Of a stretch of DNA of 64,000 bases, positions 45,230-55,093 are shown piece by piece. This DNA comes from Proteus mirabilis ATCC 29906 (lineage in GTDB: Bacteria > Pseudomonadota > Gammaproteobacteria > Enterobacterales > Enterobacteriaceae), in contig NZ_GG668583.1 in NCBI RefSeq assembly GCF_000160755.1, forward strand, positions 73,892 to 137,891, written 5' to 3'. Made by a program: the position numbers and the translations under genes. Under the pieces are notes generated by a model, which was not told the origin of the DNA, did not search any database, and saw only the letters and a list, made by a program, of their open reading frames with translations. Position 1 is the stretch's first letter. Each line of letters opens with the position of its first letter.

Positions 45230-45267
45230 AGGTGTCCCCTAAAGTTAAAAATATCATGTTAATTTTA

Positions 45268-46107
45268 TTATGATTGACGAGATAATTGATGTCGATTATC
45301 CCACAAAGCCATCAATAAGCCGATAAGGAAGCCGGCAAAATGTGCAGCATTTCCGATAGAATCACCTAAAACGCCCATATAACCCGCGATTATCCACAAT
45401 ATGGAAAAAACAATTAAGCCGGTAGGAACACCGATCCCTTTTTCTGGAGCCCGCAAACCTGTTAAGCCAACATAGCTAATTAGCGCGTAAACAACACCAG
45501 AAAGTCCACCAAAGTTGGATTCTGCAAACAGTGATTGTGCCCAATTACTAAATAGCGCAGAAATGAGCATAATGACAAATAATTTGCCTGTACCCAGTTG
45601 TTTTTCTGTTTGGCTGGCTAAATACCACCACATCGCTAAATTAAAGGCGATATGCATGAGCGAAAAGTGAACAAATGCTGGGGTGATATAACGCCATAGT
45701 TCAAAATCGAGACTAGCATCGTATGGCCATGCAAGGTGTAACATGACATTGTAATCGCCCACTATTTGCTGCCAGATAAAGACGAGCACACATAAAATAA
45801 TGGTCAAAACCGTTAAAGGGCCTGATTGTTGCACCATGCTTTTGATTGAAAAAGCCGGGCGATATTGTAGACCCGTACGTTGAGGCGTACCTGTTTGCCA
45901 ACTTGCCGCTTGGTAACGAGGGTGAAAAGGTTCACGAAGAAAGGTTTTTAGCTCACTTTCAACCTGATTGAGTTGTTGTTCGTTTTCCAACCAAAGGCTG
46001 ACTTGTTGATTTTCTGTTTTTGCGTGGATCCGAACACCTTTTGTCGCCATATAATTGACGAACATATCAGCAAGTTGCGGGTTAGATAGTGTGATAATGT
46101 GGATCAT
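45268..46107 (-). CDS. glpG: Rhomboid intramembrane serine protease
   Basis: The 279-residue protein has a small cytoplasmic N-domain and six membrane segments. The catalytic Ser lies in FGGLSGVVYAL and the catalytic His in NAAHFAGFLIG, as in E. coli GlpG. It cleaves membrane proteins within the bilayer. The start at 46107 gives the GlpG N-terminus MIHIITLSNPQL; an in-frame ATG four codons upstream lacks a ribosome site. It lies between glpE and glpR in the usual order. Confidence 0.95.
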   Translation of the reverse strand: MIHIITLSNPQLADMFVNYMATKGVRIHAKTENQQVSLWLENEQQLNQVESELKTFLREPFHPRYQAASWQTGTPQRTGLQYRPAFSIKSMVQQSGPLTVLTIILCVLVFIWQQIVGDYNVMLHLAWPYDASLDFELWRYITPAFVHFSLMHIAFNLAMWWYLASQTEKQLGTGKLFVIMLISALFSNWAQSLFAESNFGGLSGVVYALISYVGLTGLRAPEKGIGVPTGLIVFSILWIIAGYMGVLGDSIGNAAHFAGFLIGLLMALWDNRHQLSRQS

Positions 46108-46125
46108 TGAGAAACTCATCTGTAA

Positions 46126-46452
46126 TTATTGCAGAGAAGTTATCGCTTGAGGAAACTCTCTTAGCCATGCTTCAAAACCGCCATTAATACTATATACGGT
46201 TTCAAAGCCCATATTGACCAGATATTGTGCTGCGCCTTGGCTACTATGACCGTGATAACACATCACCATCACAGGAACATCAAAATCCGCATCTTGTAGA
46301 AATTGGTTAAGCGTATCATTTGTTAAATGAAAAGCGCCAGTGGCATGACCAAGACGATAACTTTGCGGATCTCTTACATCAACTAAAATAGCCGATTGAG
46401 ATACCCAAAATTGATAGGCTTGTTCAATACTAAGAAATTGAAAACTATCCAT
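46126..46452 (-). CDS. glpE: Thiosulfate sulfurtransferase (rhodanese)
   Basis: The 108-residue single-domain rhodanese has the active-site loop [12 protein letters not shown] with the catalytic Cys near residue 65 and [15 protein letters not shown] near 23. Length equals E. coli GlpE (108). The start at 46452 gives the family N-terminus MDSFQFLS; the frame extends 21 codons further without similarity. It transfers sulfur from thiosulfate to cyanide or thioredoxin in vitro; its physiological role is open. It is the first gene of glpEGR. Confidence 0.95.
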   Translation of the reverse strand: MDSFQFLSIEQAYQFWVSQSAILVDVRDPQSYRLGHATGAFHLTNDTLNQFLQDADFDVPVMVMCYHGHSSQGAAQYLVNMGFETVYSINGGFEAWLREFPQAITSLQ

Positions 46453-46575
46453 AATTGTCTTATTTATTATATTGTTAATTACATTGTTATGTTCTGAGCG
46501 AGAGAACGATATCACTATAATAACGTCAAATCAGTAAAGATGGCGTTACCTTTTGTAAATGATAATGGCATATAC

Positions 46576-46623
46576 ACAAATCCCCTAGGATATCTGTGCA
46601 GGTGAATATCAAAGGGGATTTGT
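46576..46623. terminator. Branched hairpin after nfuA
   Basis: ACAAATCCCC (46576-46585) and GGGGATTTGT (46614-46623) form a perfect 10-bp outer stem; an inner GATAT/ATATC pair (46589-46593, 46606-46610) lies in the loop. It ends 10 bases past the nfuA stop. The T run is weak, so it may act as 3' mRNA protection as well as termination. Confidence 0.6.
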
Positions 46624-46632
46624 AATAGAGGA

Positions 46633-47211
46633 TCAGTAGTAGGAGTGATCACCACGTTGGTGTTCGGTTAAATCTTTCACGCCTTTTAACTCTTCTGGGA
46701 ACAGGTTAAGTAGCTCTTTTTCGATACCATCTTTTAAAGTGACATCAATCATGGAGCAGCCATTACAACCACCACCGAATTGTAAGATAGCATAGCCATC
46801 TTCAGTGATTTCCATCAAGCTTACGCGGCCACCGTGACTCGCTAACTGTGGGTTGATTTGTGATTGCAGTACATATTCAACACGTTCAATTAAAGGCGCA
46901 TCGTCAGCCACTTTACGCATTTTTGCATTAGGTGCTTTTAATGTTAATTGTGAGCCTAATTGGTCTGTGACAAAGTCAATTTCTGCATCTTCTAAGAAAG
47001 GTGCACTGATGTCATCAACATAAGCAGAAAGTTTTTCAAATTTAATTTCTGTGTCGTTCGGCTCTACTGCATCGGGTGGACAGTAAGAAACGCCACACTC
47101 AGCGTTAGGTGTTCCTGGGTTAATGACAAAAACACGGATTTGAGTATTGGGTTCTTGATTAGCCAATAGTTTGGCGAAGTGTGCCTGTGCGGCATCAGTA
47201 ATAGTAATCAT
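46633..47211 (-). CDS. nfuA: Fe/S biogenesis protein NfuA
   Basis: The 192-residue protein has an N-terminal degenerate A-type carrier domain and a C-terminal Nfu domain with the cluster-binding CxxC in [15 protein letters not shown] near 147. It carries and delivers [4Fe-4S] clusters to target enzymes under stress. E. coli NfuA has 191 residues and the same neighbours (gntX, bioH). The gene follows gntX in the same direction with a 60-base gap. Confidence 0.96.
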   Translation of the reverse strand: MITITDAAQAHFAKLLANQEPNTQIRVFVINPGTPNAECGVSYCPPDAVEPNDTEIKFEKLSAYVDDISAPFLEDAEIDFVTDQLGSQLTLKAPNAKMRKVADDAPLIERVEYVLQSQINPQLASHGGRVSLMEITEDGYAILQFGGGCNGCSMIDVTLKDGIEKELLNLFPEELKGVKDLTEHQRGDHSYY

Positions 47212-47271
47212 ATCGTCTTGCTCAATAGTTGACTGTTCTGGTTGGTTATCATACGCCCAATTGACGGTTAA

Positions 47272-47964
47272 CTACAAGGTTCGGCAAATAGCCCATACCT
47301 CAACAGAGCGTGCTCCAGCACGAAATAGCAAAGGTACAATAGCATTGAGCGTTGCGCTTGTGGTGATAACATCATCAATCAGTGCCAGATCCTTGCCTGC
47401 CACTGACACTGTGCGATTTACGATAAAGGCATTATCTAAATTTTGTTGCCTTTGTTTGGCATTAAGATGTGTTTGTGCCAGTGTAGCACGAGTTCTTATC
47501 AAGGTATTAGGGTGATAAGGACAATTTAACCATCTTGCCAAAGGTTTAGCGATAGCCTCAACTTGGTCGAAGCCTCTACGCCAACGACGATGTCGATGTA
47601 GCGGTACGCTAATAATTTGCTCTGGCTTGCGAACTAAATTCTCGCGACGATGAGCAAGCCACCGTAATAAAAAAAGTTTCGCAAGACATAATGCTATCTG
47701 AGGGCGAGGATGATATTTATAAAGGTGTAATAATTTATTAAGCGGTGGGCGATAGTCAGTGACTGTCAACATCTGTTTCCAGCGAGGTGGTGATCGCAAA
47801 CACCGTCCACACAATATCATTGAGTGGGTAGAGGGATACAAACATCCCGGACAACGATTATTTTGTTGTGGCAGATGACGAATACAACTTGAACAAATGC
47901 TGTGGTTACCATACCGCAATGGTTGACGACATAACCAGCAATATCCTGCTATTGTTATCAGCAT
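47272..47964 (-). CDS. gntX: ComF/GntX family phosphoribosyltransferase-like protein
   Basis: The 230-residue protein has paired CxxC zinc-finger motifs at its N-terminus (CWLC, CSSC, CPGC, CGRC) and a PRTase motif [16 protein letters not shown] near residue 190. It is the E. coli GntX/YhgH orthologue by length and by location beside bioH and nfuA, and is related to ComF competence proteins. Its job in non-competent enterics is not settled. The start at 47964 has AGGG at proper spacing; the Met three codons earlier abuts that ribosome site. Confidence 0.92.
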   Translation of the reverse strand: MLITIAGYCWLCRQPLRYGNHSICSSCIRHLPQQNNRCPGCLYPSTHSMILCGRCLRSPPRWKQMLTVTDYRPPLNKLLHLYKYHPRPQIALCLAKLFLLRWLAHRRENLVRKPEQIISVPLHRHRRWRRGFDQVEAIAKPLARWLNCPYHPNTLIRTRATLAQTHLNAKQRQQNLDNAFIVNRTVSVAGKDLALIDDVITTSATLNAIVPLLFRAGARSVEVWAICRTL

Positions 47965-48003
47965 AGTGAACATCCCTGTAAAATAAGAGAAGAGAGCATA
48001 ACA

Positions 48004-48789
48004 ATGAATAAATTGTATTGGCAGACTTTAGGTGAAGGAAAAACGCATCTTGTGCTGTTGCACGGATGGGGCTTGAATGCTCAGGTTTGGCAATCAATCA
48101 TCACGCGATTAAGCTCGCATTTTACCCTGCATCTGGTTGATTTACCGGGATACGGCAGAAGCCAAGGTTTTCCTGTGCTAACGCTTAAAGAGATGGCTGA
48201 TATTGTTTTTTCACAGGCACCTGAAAAAAAAGCCATTTGGCTAGGATGGTCATTAGGGGGATTAGTGGCAAGCCGTATTGCACTTGATAATCCTAATAAT
48301 GTACGGGCGTTAATTACCGTTGCCTCTTCCCCCTGTTTTGCTGCTCATGAAACATGGCCAGGAATTAAGCCAGACGTGTTAAAAGGTTTCGAGCAGCAAT
48401 TGAGTGATAACTTTCATCGAACGGTTGAGCGCTTTTTAGCCTTGCAAACACTCGGTACTCAAAGTGCTCGTGAAGATACTAAGGCCTTGAAAGCGGTCGT
48501 GTTGGCACAACCTTTGCCTTCCGTTGAAACATTAAACGGCGGGCTGGAAATTTTACGTACAGAAGATTTGCGAGAACAGCTTACTACCTTATGTTGTCCT
48601 TTTATTCGGCTTTATGGTTATTTAGATGGTTTAGTGCCAAGAAAAGTCGCAGCTTTATTAGATGCTCATTATCCTGACTCTCCTTCGGTTATTTTTCGCC
48701 ATGCCGCACATGCTCCCTTTATTTCTCATCCGGATGAATTTAGTGAAACCTTGTTAAAGCAGTGTGAGGCCTTATCAATTCTGGCATGA
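48004..48789 (+). CDS. bioH: Pimeloyl-ACP methyl ester carboxylesterase
   Basis: The 261-residue alpha/beta hydrolase has [10 protein letters not shown] near residue 21, the nucleophile elbow GWSLGGL near 81 and the catalytic His in [11 protein letters not shown] near 238. BioH frees pimeloyl-ACP for biotin synthesis. It is divergent from gntX with about 40 bases between the starts, so their promoters overlap. Length is close to E. coli BioH (256). Confidence 0.95.
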   Translation: MNKLYWQTLGEGKTHLVLLHGWGLNAQVWQSIITRLSSHFTLHLVDLPGYGRSQGFPVLTLKEMADIVFSQAPEKKAIWLGWSLGGLVASRIALDNPNNVRALITVASSPCFAAHETWPGIKPDVLKGFEQQLSDNFHRTVERFLALQTLGTQSAREDTKALKAVVLAQPLPSVETLNGGLEILRTEDLREQLTTLCCPFIRLYGYLDGLVPRKVAALLDAHYPDSPSVIFRHAAHAPFISHPDEFSETLLKQCEALSILA

Positions 48790-48814
48790 ATGAAGAGGTT
48801 ATAACGCTAATAGA

Positions 48815-49261
48815 CTATTCAAGATGATATAGAGTTTCGCATTCTGGTGGGTTGGTTATGGTATCTAATATAGGGCAGGTTCGTTCAATAAAGGCGATAA
48901 AAGCTTCTATTTCTGTTTTACTATTATCTGCTTGGATATAGAAATGCGTCGTTATCTTACTAAAGCCGATTTTAGCCTGTTTATTCTTTCCCATAAAGCC
49001 ATCGATATCTAGCTCGCCTTTTACCTCAATACGAATATTATGGAGATTAATATGGTGTAGGCGGGCGAAGCTCTTAGCAACAATGCATTTACAAGCACCG
49101 AGTGTGCCAAGTAGCGCTTCAACGGGGGTCATCGCGGTGTCGTTTCCACCCAATGAAATAGGCTCATCAAGTAATAATTGAAATTGGCGAGAAGCACATT
49201 GCATCTGCAACCCACCTTGTGTACCCGTAGAGATAATGGATGAGAATTCAGTGATCGGCAT
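48815..49261 (-). CDS. OsmC/Ohr-family redox protein
   Basis: The 148-residue protein has the two OsmC-family Cys regions, LGACKCIVAKSFA near residue 53 and ERTCPILDTI near 127, which form the peroxidatic pair in OsmC and Ohr. YhfA-like proteins of this family in E. coli lie near the same region. It probably reduces organic peroxides or acts as a general thiol protein. It stands alone, convergent with bioH. Confidence 0.8.
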   Translation of the reverse strand: MPITEFSSIISTGTQGGLQMQCASRQFQLLLDEPISLGGNDTAMTPVEALLGTLGACKCIVAKSFARLHHINLHNIRIEVKGELDIDGFMGKNKQAKIGFSKITTHFYIQADNSKTEIEAFIAFIERTCPILDTITNPPECETLYHLE

Positions 49262-49417
49262 AATTTATTATCCTAATAAAGGTAAATGTATATAATTTCA
49301 TTTTGGACATTTAGATGTCTTTATGGCTATTTAAGGATTGGATTATGCGCAGGTGGTGGGAAAAGTAAAATGAAGAATAACCAGCAAAAGTTGAAAAAAA
49401 TTCATTTTGATTATCAG

Positions 49418-49444
49418 AAAAACCCCCTGTGAGATAGCAGGGGG
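49418..49444 (-). terminator. Terminator of the feo operon
   Basis: CCCCCTG and CAGGGGG form a 7-bp GC stem with an 8-base loop, followed on the minus strand by TTTTT. It lies 34 bases past the feoC stop. Confidence 0.8.
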
Positions 49445-49478
49445 ATATGGAAGGTATATGTTTAAAAGAGACAGTGAG

Positions 49479-49712
49479 TTAGGAGCGTAACTGATAAACT
49501 TTAGTCTGACATGCGGTGGCTTCAGGGCAGCTTTTACAGCTACCCACCAAGCACTCTTCTACATCGACCTCTTGTAATTTACCCATTAACGTAAGCCGCT
49601 CTAACATCGCTTTTACCATAGGTTCAGGCATATTAAGCTGATGGCTGACAAGACGAGCATCAGCCCGACCGTTAAGCGCGACACAATCACGAACTTGCAT
49701 CAAACTTGCCAT
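49479..49712 (-). CDS. feoC: Ferrous iron transport protein C
   Basis: The 77-residue protein has a winged-helix N-terminus and a C-terminal Cys cluster (CLVGSCKSCPEATAC) with four Cys, the FeoC pattern that can bind an Fe-S cluster. E. coli FeoC has 78 residues. It lies 20 bases after feoB and probably adjusts FeoB stability or activity. Confidence 0.9.
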   Translation of the reverse strand: MASLMQVRDCVALNGRADARLVSHQLNMPEPMVKAMLERLTLMGKLQEVDVEECLVGSCKSCPEATACQTKVYQLRS

Positions 49713-49732
49713 CTTATTTTTCCTTTTGTGAC

Positions 49733-52063
49733 TTAGTGACAGCTACCTTGTTTACCACAGCACTGTTTCGCTAATGAGCGTTTGTTACTTAAATTAAAAC
49801 TGAGACGATGACGAGATTTACGTAATAGTACAAAGATAATTAAGTTAAATATCAATACAGCAGCAATGGTGATGGTACTACTTTGTGGATGTTCGCTAAA
49901 TGTCGCTGTTTGGTAGAATAACGCGGCAAGTGAGTAAGCAATATTTAATCCCCAAAGAATAGAGAATGTCATCCAACCACGACTGGTTTCACGAGCAATA
50001 GCTCCCATTACGGAGACACAAGGCACATATAGTAGAACGAAAATTAAGTAGCTATAGGCCGCTATTGCACTACCAAATTTGCTGCCCATGGTACCCATAG
50101 TCCCCGTATCCATTTCACCATCACCTTTACTTGCCTCAATAGGATTGGAAAGTGCGGCGAATGTAAAGGTTTCTTTTAAGCTATCCCAAGTTTCAGCAAA
50201 GGCGTCACCAATTTCGCCCCATAGATCAAACTCTTCAGGAACGAAAGGTTCATTAACAATACTTTCTGCGGTGTACAGTGTATTTAATGTTCCCACAACC
50301 ACTTCTTTTGCCATTGCCCCAGTGACTAAACCAACGGTAGCTTGCCAGTTATCGTTATGCACACCAATAGGTTGCAATAACGGAGTGATTACTTTACTGA
50401 CGGAAGCGAGGGCAGAATCATTAATACTATCAGCCGCTTTACCGGAAAAAGTGAAGCTATTTAATGCACCAATAAACATACTGGCGATGATAATCACTTT
50501 ACCCGCGCGGATAACAAAGCCTTTTAAACGTTGCCAAGTTTGTATTAATAAGGTTTTGATATGGGGAACGTGATAAACCGGCAACTCCATGACAAAAGGA
50601 GAAGCTTCACCTCGCATAATGGTATGTTTGAGTAGTAAACCCGTCAAAATAGCAACAAGGATCCCTAATAAATAAAGTGAAAAAACCACGCTGGCGCCAT
50701 TTTTACCAAAGAATGCGGCAGCAAAAACAGCAAATATGGCTAAACGTGCACCACAAGACATAAAGGGAGCCATTAAGATAGTAATTAATCGCTCTCTTGG
50801 GGCGTCTAGAGTACGTGCCCCCATAATAGATGGGACGTTACAACCAAATCCAACAATCAGCGGTACAAAGGATTTACCGGGCAATCCTAGCGCTTGCATT
50901 AATCTATCCATCACGAAAGCAGCACGTGCCATATAGCCAGAGTCTTCAAGGATAGATAAAAAGAGATACATCATGCCGATTTGTGGTACCAGAGGGAGTA
51001 CAGTATTAATACCACCACCAACACCTTGAGCAAGGAAAATAGTTAACCATTCAGGGAAATTGAATGTTGCACCTAGCCATTGGATCCCATGTATAAAGAT
51101 AGCTTCAGAGCCACCTTCAAACGCGGGCTGCAATGCTCCACCAATATTGATGGCAAGCACAAACATTAAATACATGACAAACAAGAAGATAGGAACACCT
51201 AACCAGCGATTTAATATCACTTTATCGATATTTTGTGTGAGCTGATTGGGCTTAATGGACTCCATATTAATGACTGCATGGCAAATACGCTCAATGTTTT
51301 GATAACGTGCATCGGCAATCACTAATTCTGGCTCATTACTATGCTCAGTTTGAATGCGCTGACGAATGGCTTTTATCTCTTGTGAGGTAATTTCAGCACG
51401 TTGATGAGTATAGATATCTCCTTCTAAACATTGTAATGCCATCCAACGGCGTTGCTGTAAATTGAATTCATCGTGATTAATTTTTTCAGCTAAAGATTCA
51501 ACTTCGTTTAATAACCATATTGGATAAGAAGTTAGTAACTCTTCGGGTTTTCTTTTGGTAGCAGGAAAGCTATCAATAGTGTCTTTCAGTTTATCAATCC
51601 CTGATGCCTTGGTTGATACCATAGGGATCACTGGACAACCGAGTTGTTCAGAAAGCGCTTGAATATCAATTTGCATATTTTGGTGTTCAGCAATATCAAG
51701 CATATTTAGTGCCACGATACAGGGAATACCGAGTTCAAGCAGTTGTAATGTGAGATAAAGATTACGTTCAAGATTGGAAGCATCTACAACGTTAATCAAC
51801 ATATCTGCTTCATTACTTAAGATGAAGTGACAAGCAATTTGCTCATCAAGAGAGGTCTGTTCTGAAATTGTTGTTAAAGAATAAGTGCCCGGTAAGTCAA
51901 CTAATTCAATTTTATGATTTTTGGTTGTAAAGCGACCTACCTTACGTTCAACAGTAACACCCGCCCAGTTACCGACACGTTGACGAGAGCCTGTTAACTG
52001 ATTAAAAAGCGTTGTTTTACCCGCATTAGGATTACCGATAAGACCAATAGTAAGAGGAGTCAT
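49733..52063 (-). CDS. feoB: Ferrous iron transporter FeoB
   Basis: The 776-residue protein has an N-terminal G domain (G1 GNPNAGKTTLFN near 10, G3 VDLPGTYSL near 56, G4 NMLD near 119) and a C-terminal membrane part with two gate motifs, including FGCNVPSIMGARTL near 409. It imports Fe(II) across the inner membrane. The last residues (CCGKQGSCH) are Cys-rich, as in enterobacterial FeoB. It sits between feoA and feoC. Confidence 0.97.
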   Translation of the reverse strand: MTPLTIGLIGNPNAGKTTLFNQLTGSRQRVGNWAGVTVERKVGRFTTKNHKIELVDLPGTYSLTTISEQTSLDEQIACHFILSNEADMLINVVDASNLERNLYLTLQLLELGIPCIVALNMLDIAEHQNMQIDIQALSEQLGCPVIPMVSTKASGIDKLKDTIDSFPATKRKPEELLTSYPIWLLNEVESLAEKINHDEFNLQQRRWMALQCLEGDIYTHQRAEITSQEIKAIRQRIQTEHSNEPELVIADARYQNIERICHAVINMESIKPNQLTQNIDKVILNRWLGVPIFLFVMYLMFVLAINIGGALQPAFEGGSEAIFIHGIQWLGATFNFPEWLTIFLAQGVGGGINTVLPLVPQIGMMYLFLSILEDSGYMARAAFVMDRLMQALGLPGKSFVPLIVGFGCNVPSIMGARTLDAPRERLITILMAPFMSCGARLAIFAVFAAAFFGKNGASVVFSLYLLGILVAILTGLLLKHTIMRGEASPFVMELPVYHVPHIKTLLIQTWQRLKGFVIRAGKVIIIASMFIGALNSFTFSGKAADSINDSALASVSKVITPLLQPIGVHNDNWQATVGLVTGAMAKEVVVGTLNTLYTAESIVNEPFVPEEFDLWGEIGDAFAETWDSLKETFTFAALSNPIEASKGDGEMDTGTMGTMGSKFGSAIAAYSYLIFVLLYVPCVSVMGAIARETSRGWMTFSILWGLNIAYSLAALFYQTATFSEHPQSSTITIAAVLIFNLIIFVLLRKSRHRLSFNLSNKRSLAKQCCGKQGSCH

Positions 52064-52112
52064 AATAGTGATGCCAGTAGTTGTATTGCCTGAGTAGTTG
52101 ATAAATAAGCTG

Positions 52113-52349
52113 TTATTTTTCGTTATGAGCGATTTCGCTAAGATTTATCAAAGCGAGATCTTTTTTACGCAAAATTAAAGAGACCCGATGAGTTTCAATT
52201 TGGATAGGATCACCTAAAGGTGCGATACGGATCACATTGAAAATAGCGCCTGGCAGCATCCCTAATGATAATAGCTTCTGCCGATAGGCAGGGCTAATTT
52301 GCGGGGAATAGCTGAGGATCTTGTAGCTATGATTTGGAATGAGAGACAT
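52113..52349 (-). CDS. feoA: Ferrous iron transport protein A
   Basis: The 78-residue SH3-like protein has the FeoA pattern: [28 protein letters not shown] and [10 protein letters not shown] near the end. The start at 52349 follows GGAAGGACG; a Met five codons upstream lies in front of that site. FeoA is a small cytosolic partner of FeoB. It is the first gene of feoABC and is preceded by Fur and FNR sites. Confidence 0.95.
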   Translation of the reverse strand: MSLIPNHSYKILSYSPQISPAYRQKLLSLGMLPGAIFNVIRIAPLGDPIQIETHRVSLILRKKDLALINLSEIAHNEK

Positions 52350-52389
52350 AAAACGTCCTTCCACTAATTATATTGATACAAAAAATAAT

Positions 52390-52408
52390 GATACTGATAA
52401 TTATTAAC
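52390..52408. promoter_or_regulatory. Fur box upstream of feoA
   Basis: GATACTGATAATTATTAAC matches the Fur consensus at 16 of 19 positions and lies 41 bases before feoA. Confidence 0.85.
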
Positions 52409-52462
52409 GCATTTAAAAAGAAAACGCACAAGAAAAATAGGGTGATTAGGTAAATATTTAAT

Positions 52463-52481
52463 GCAAATGAGAATTATAACC
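52463..52481. promoter_or_regulatory. Second Fur-like box upstream of feoA
   Basis: GCAAATGAGAATTATAACC matches the Fur consensus at 13 of 19 positions. It lies between the strong Fur box and the FNR box. Confidence 0.45.
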
Positions 52482-52525
52482 ATCTTTATTGAGTATAATT
52501 TAGCCCACAATGGCTATGTGTTCTC

Positions 52526-52539
52526 TTGATGTACATCAA
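52526..52539. promoter_or_regulatory. FNR box upstream of feoA
   Basis: TTGAT-GTAC-ATCAA is a perfect FNR site. Anaerobic activation of feo by FNR is known in E. coli. Confidence 0.85.
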
Positions 52540-52671
52540 TTTAATTTATAATAATGGTCGAAAAGCTATCAGATAAATGCCGTGAAGGCTGTACTGTTAT
52601 TCATCAAAAAACAAACTGTAACAGTTAGAGATAATTGCGCATCATTAGTGTAACAATCAGTGAATGCTATT

Positions 52672-52711
52672 AACGGGATCTATCATTAAGGTCATACTGA
52701 CAGATCCCGTT
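52672..52711. terminator. Nested hairpin after the DUF4026 gene
   Basis: AACGGGATCT and AGATCCCGTT form a perfect 10-bp stem; inside it GTCA/TGAC (52691-52701) forms a small second stem. It lies 31 bases past the stop of the leftward gene. No T run is visible, so its termination strength is uncertain. Confidence 0.55.
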
Positions 52712-52741
52712 GCAGAGAATAGTGCTAGTTAATTAGTGGGA

Positions 52742-54190
52742 TTAGTGAGTCTGCTGGTGGCTAAAAAGTTGATAAATCGTATTAGGGGTATAACTATAAC
52801 CTTCATAAGAGATAACCCAATCAGTGATGAACGCAATATCAATGGGATAAATGCCACCTTCTTCCATTTCTTGTACATAGAATGGTACGTTAAGTAACTT
52901 AGCATAAATTCGGTCACCTTCTCGAGACTGAGGGATAAACCACATGTGCTCAAGCTCTTTTTCTTCCTTATCACCATAAGGAATACCAAACTTAATCATA
53001 AATTGCCATGGGCTCTCAGTTTCTTCATTGCTCTCTTTACTACCTAATAATTTTGCCAAGAAACCGGTTTTTTTCTCTACGGGGGGCTGATTGTAGTTAT
53101 CAAACATGGAGAGAAAATATTGCCAACGCCTTTTGGCCTTTTCTGCCATTTCGTAGGTTTCTTCGTTACTGCGTAGTAGCATCATGGCTTGTTGTTCTTC
53201 ATAACCTTTAAAGAAAGTTTCTAAAATAGGGTTTTCTTCATTAGTTCTAAATAACATCGATGATGGGTGCTGATGATATTCGTCTCTATCAGCCATATCG
53301 CCCAGAAATACGCCATGTGGTGCCCCTTGAGTGTTATAACGCATCTCTTCTAATGGTCTAAGACTATCTAAAGGTGTGGACTGATTAACGTGACGTATAC
53401 CTTCTTCAAAGGGTAGCGCGACTAAATATTCTAATCCTGACGAAGTTTGTCCACAAAGCATCGGCTCGCCAAATTCAATTTGGCGGTTGTTAATACTGTT
53501 ATTGACGAAGCAACGGAAAAGATCAGGAATACCGTAGTAAGATTCCAACATGCTTGGGATAACTAAATCAACTTCAGTTAAGCCACAACGTTGCAAGCCA
53601 TGGGTATGAAACCAGAACATGGTTGGTGGATCATTTTCTGTATCGTAAACTGCATGAATAACATACAAACTTTCTACTTCAGGATAGAGATCGGGTGTCT
53701 CCAATTGAAAGCGTATCCATTCGGGAGTTAATCCTTTACCTGCGGCAGATTCATCCAGTGCGAGGATCATTTCTGGCGCAATTATGTTCAGTAGATTGAG
53801 CTGATGGCGATAACTCGCTAAAGGATGTAGGGTGTCAGAGAACATCGTTTCTAATAAGATGTCTTGAGTGGTGGCATTGGCATGGGCTAATAGCTCAGGA
53901 GTCATCTCATCTGTCGCATACATAGGACGTATTTGATAATCTTCTGATCGTGGTAGCAGACAGATAAAAAAATGGAGCTCATCATCGCCATGTTGGCAAT
54001 GATAGAAAAAACCTTCATCAAGATCATCACTAAGATAGCTTATCTCACCATCTGTGTATTCGGTCTGTTCTTCTAGGCGTTGTTCTATCAATGCATAGTT
54101 TAGTGGCTGTGCAGGGAATGCCACTATACGAGAGGGCTCTTTTTTTCCTTGCCCTGCGGCGATATCTAAATAGTGTTGTTTATTATCCAT
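52742..54190 (-). CDS. DUF4026 protein with C-terminal DUF2314-like domain
   Basis: The 482-residue cytosolic, acidic protein has a long N-terminal part of the DUF4026 type and a C-terminal segment (MWFIPQSREGDRIYAKLLNV near 425) like DUF2314. No catalytic motif is evident and no signal or membrane segment is present. The function is unknown; proteins of this kind often occur near polymorphic-toxin loci, but no such genes are seen here. It is a single gene between feoABC and yihI. Confidence 0.7.
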   Translation of the reverse strand: MDNKQHYLDIAAGQGKKEPSRIVAFPAQPLNYALIEQRLEEQTEYTDGEISYLSDDLDEGFFYHCQHGDDELHFFICLLPRSEDYQIRPMYATDEMTPELLAHANATTQDILLETMFSDTLHPLASYRHQLNLLNIIAPEMILALDESAAGKGLTPEWIRFQLETPDLYPEVESLYVIHAVYDTENDPPTMFWFHTHGLQRCGLTEVDLVIPSMLESYYGIPDLFRCFVNNSINNRQIEFGEPMLCGQTSSGLEYLVALPFEEGIRHVNQSTPLDSLRPLEEMRYNTQGAPHGVFLGDMADRDEYHQHPSSMLFRTNEENPILETFFKGYEEQQAMMLLRSNEETYEMAEKAKRRWQYFLSMFDNYNQPPVEKKTGFLAKLLGSKESNEETESPWQFMIKFGIPYGDKEEKELEHMWFIPQSREGDRIYAKLLNVPFYVQEMEEGGIYPIDIAFITDWVISYEGYSYTPNTIYQLFSHQQTH

Positions 54191-54350
54191 ACTTATTATT
54201 ACTCGTATATTAAAAGAAGAAAAATAGAATATCAGGGTTAATTAATAAGAAATAGATAGAGTTGTCTGAGCTTTTATTTAAAAAATAAATTTAAATAAAA
54301 AATCATAATTTCTAATTATGACTCTCTAAAATAGAGAGAAAGGAAATGAA

Positions 54351-54377
54351 CAGATACCAATATATATTTGGTATCTG
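54351..54377. terminator. Hairpin after yihI
   Basis: CAGATACCAA and TTGGTATCTG form a perfect 10-bp stem with a 7-base loop, 27 bases past the yihI stop. No strong T run follows. Confidence 0.5.
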
Positions 54378-54403
54378 TCAGATTAAGATAGGGTAACGAT
54401 AAA

Positions 54404-54904
54404 TTACTTACCTTTTAATAACTGCATAATATCTTCTGTTTTTTCTTCATCGTCATCTTCTTCAAACTCAATGCCTAATTCCGCCATTAACGCATCGATG
54501 CGATCAAGGGTTTTTTCAGTATAAGCTTGCTCTTCTGGATTGAGTTTACCCCCTTCTTCCAGACGAGAGAGTAATTCATCTAAACGAGTATCATTCTCTA
54601 AGAGTGCTAACTCTTCTTCTAACGATAAGCGCATAGGCTCCATTTTTGCTGGCGCGGATTTTTTCTTATCTACTTTAGGCGCCTGATTATCCACGATGAG
54701 TGGAATTGGTTTTTTACTACCAATACGTGGATCTTTCTGTTCATTGGTTTGCGCTTGCTCTTTTTTCATCGCTTCCTGCTGACGGTTACCAGCAGGATTG
54801 CCACGATGCTTTTTCTGGCGCTTACGTTCACGTCCTTCTGCATTTAGCTCTTCACGTGTTTTTTTACGCGTTTTAGCTGCGGGTTTTCTTTTAATCATAT
54901 TCAT
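54404..54904 (-). CDS. yihI: Der GTPase-activating protein
   Basis: The 166-residue protein has the YihI layout: a very basic N-terminus (RKPAAKTRKKTREELNAEGR, RKRQKKHRGNPAG), the conserved KDPRIGSKKPIPL near 57, and an acidic C-terminus (FEEDDDEEKTEDIMQLLKGK). YihI stimulates the GTPase Der and so affects 50S ribosome assembly. The charge split and KDPRIGSK-PIPL motif are diagnostic. A Met two codons in is an alternative start. Confidence 0.94.
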   Translation of the reverse strand: MNMIKRKPAAKTRKKTREELNAEGRERKRQKKHRGNPAGNRQQEAMKKEQAQTNEQKDPRIGSKKPIPLIVDNQAPKVDKKKSAPAKMEPMRLSLEEELALLENDTRLDELLSRLEEGGKLNPEEQAYTEKTLDRIDALMAELGIEFEEDDDEEKTEDIMQLLKGK

Positions 54905-55093
54905 AATGGTAACTCGATTTGTGATCTTATTGGTTGCGCAATCTATCAGAAACTATTTTGCGATAAAAGCACGAATTTAAGACAATTTAATATTTACTCA
55001 CGTACAATGTAGCGCTCGGTTTACTATACTTTACTGTATTGTGATAGCAATTAACTATAAATTTAAACTAATTAACTTAACATTCTGTTTATT

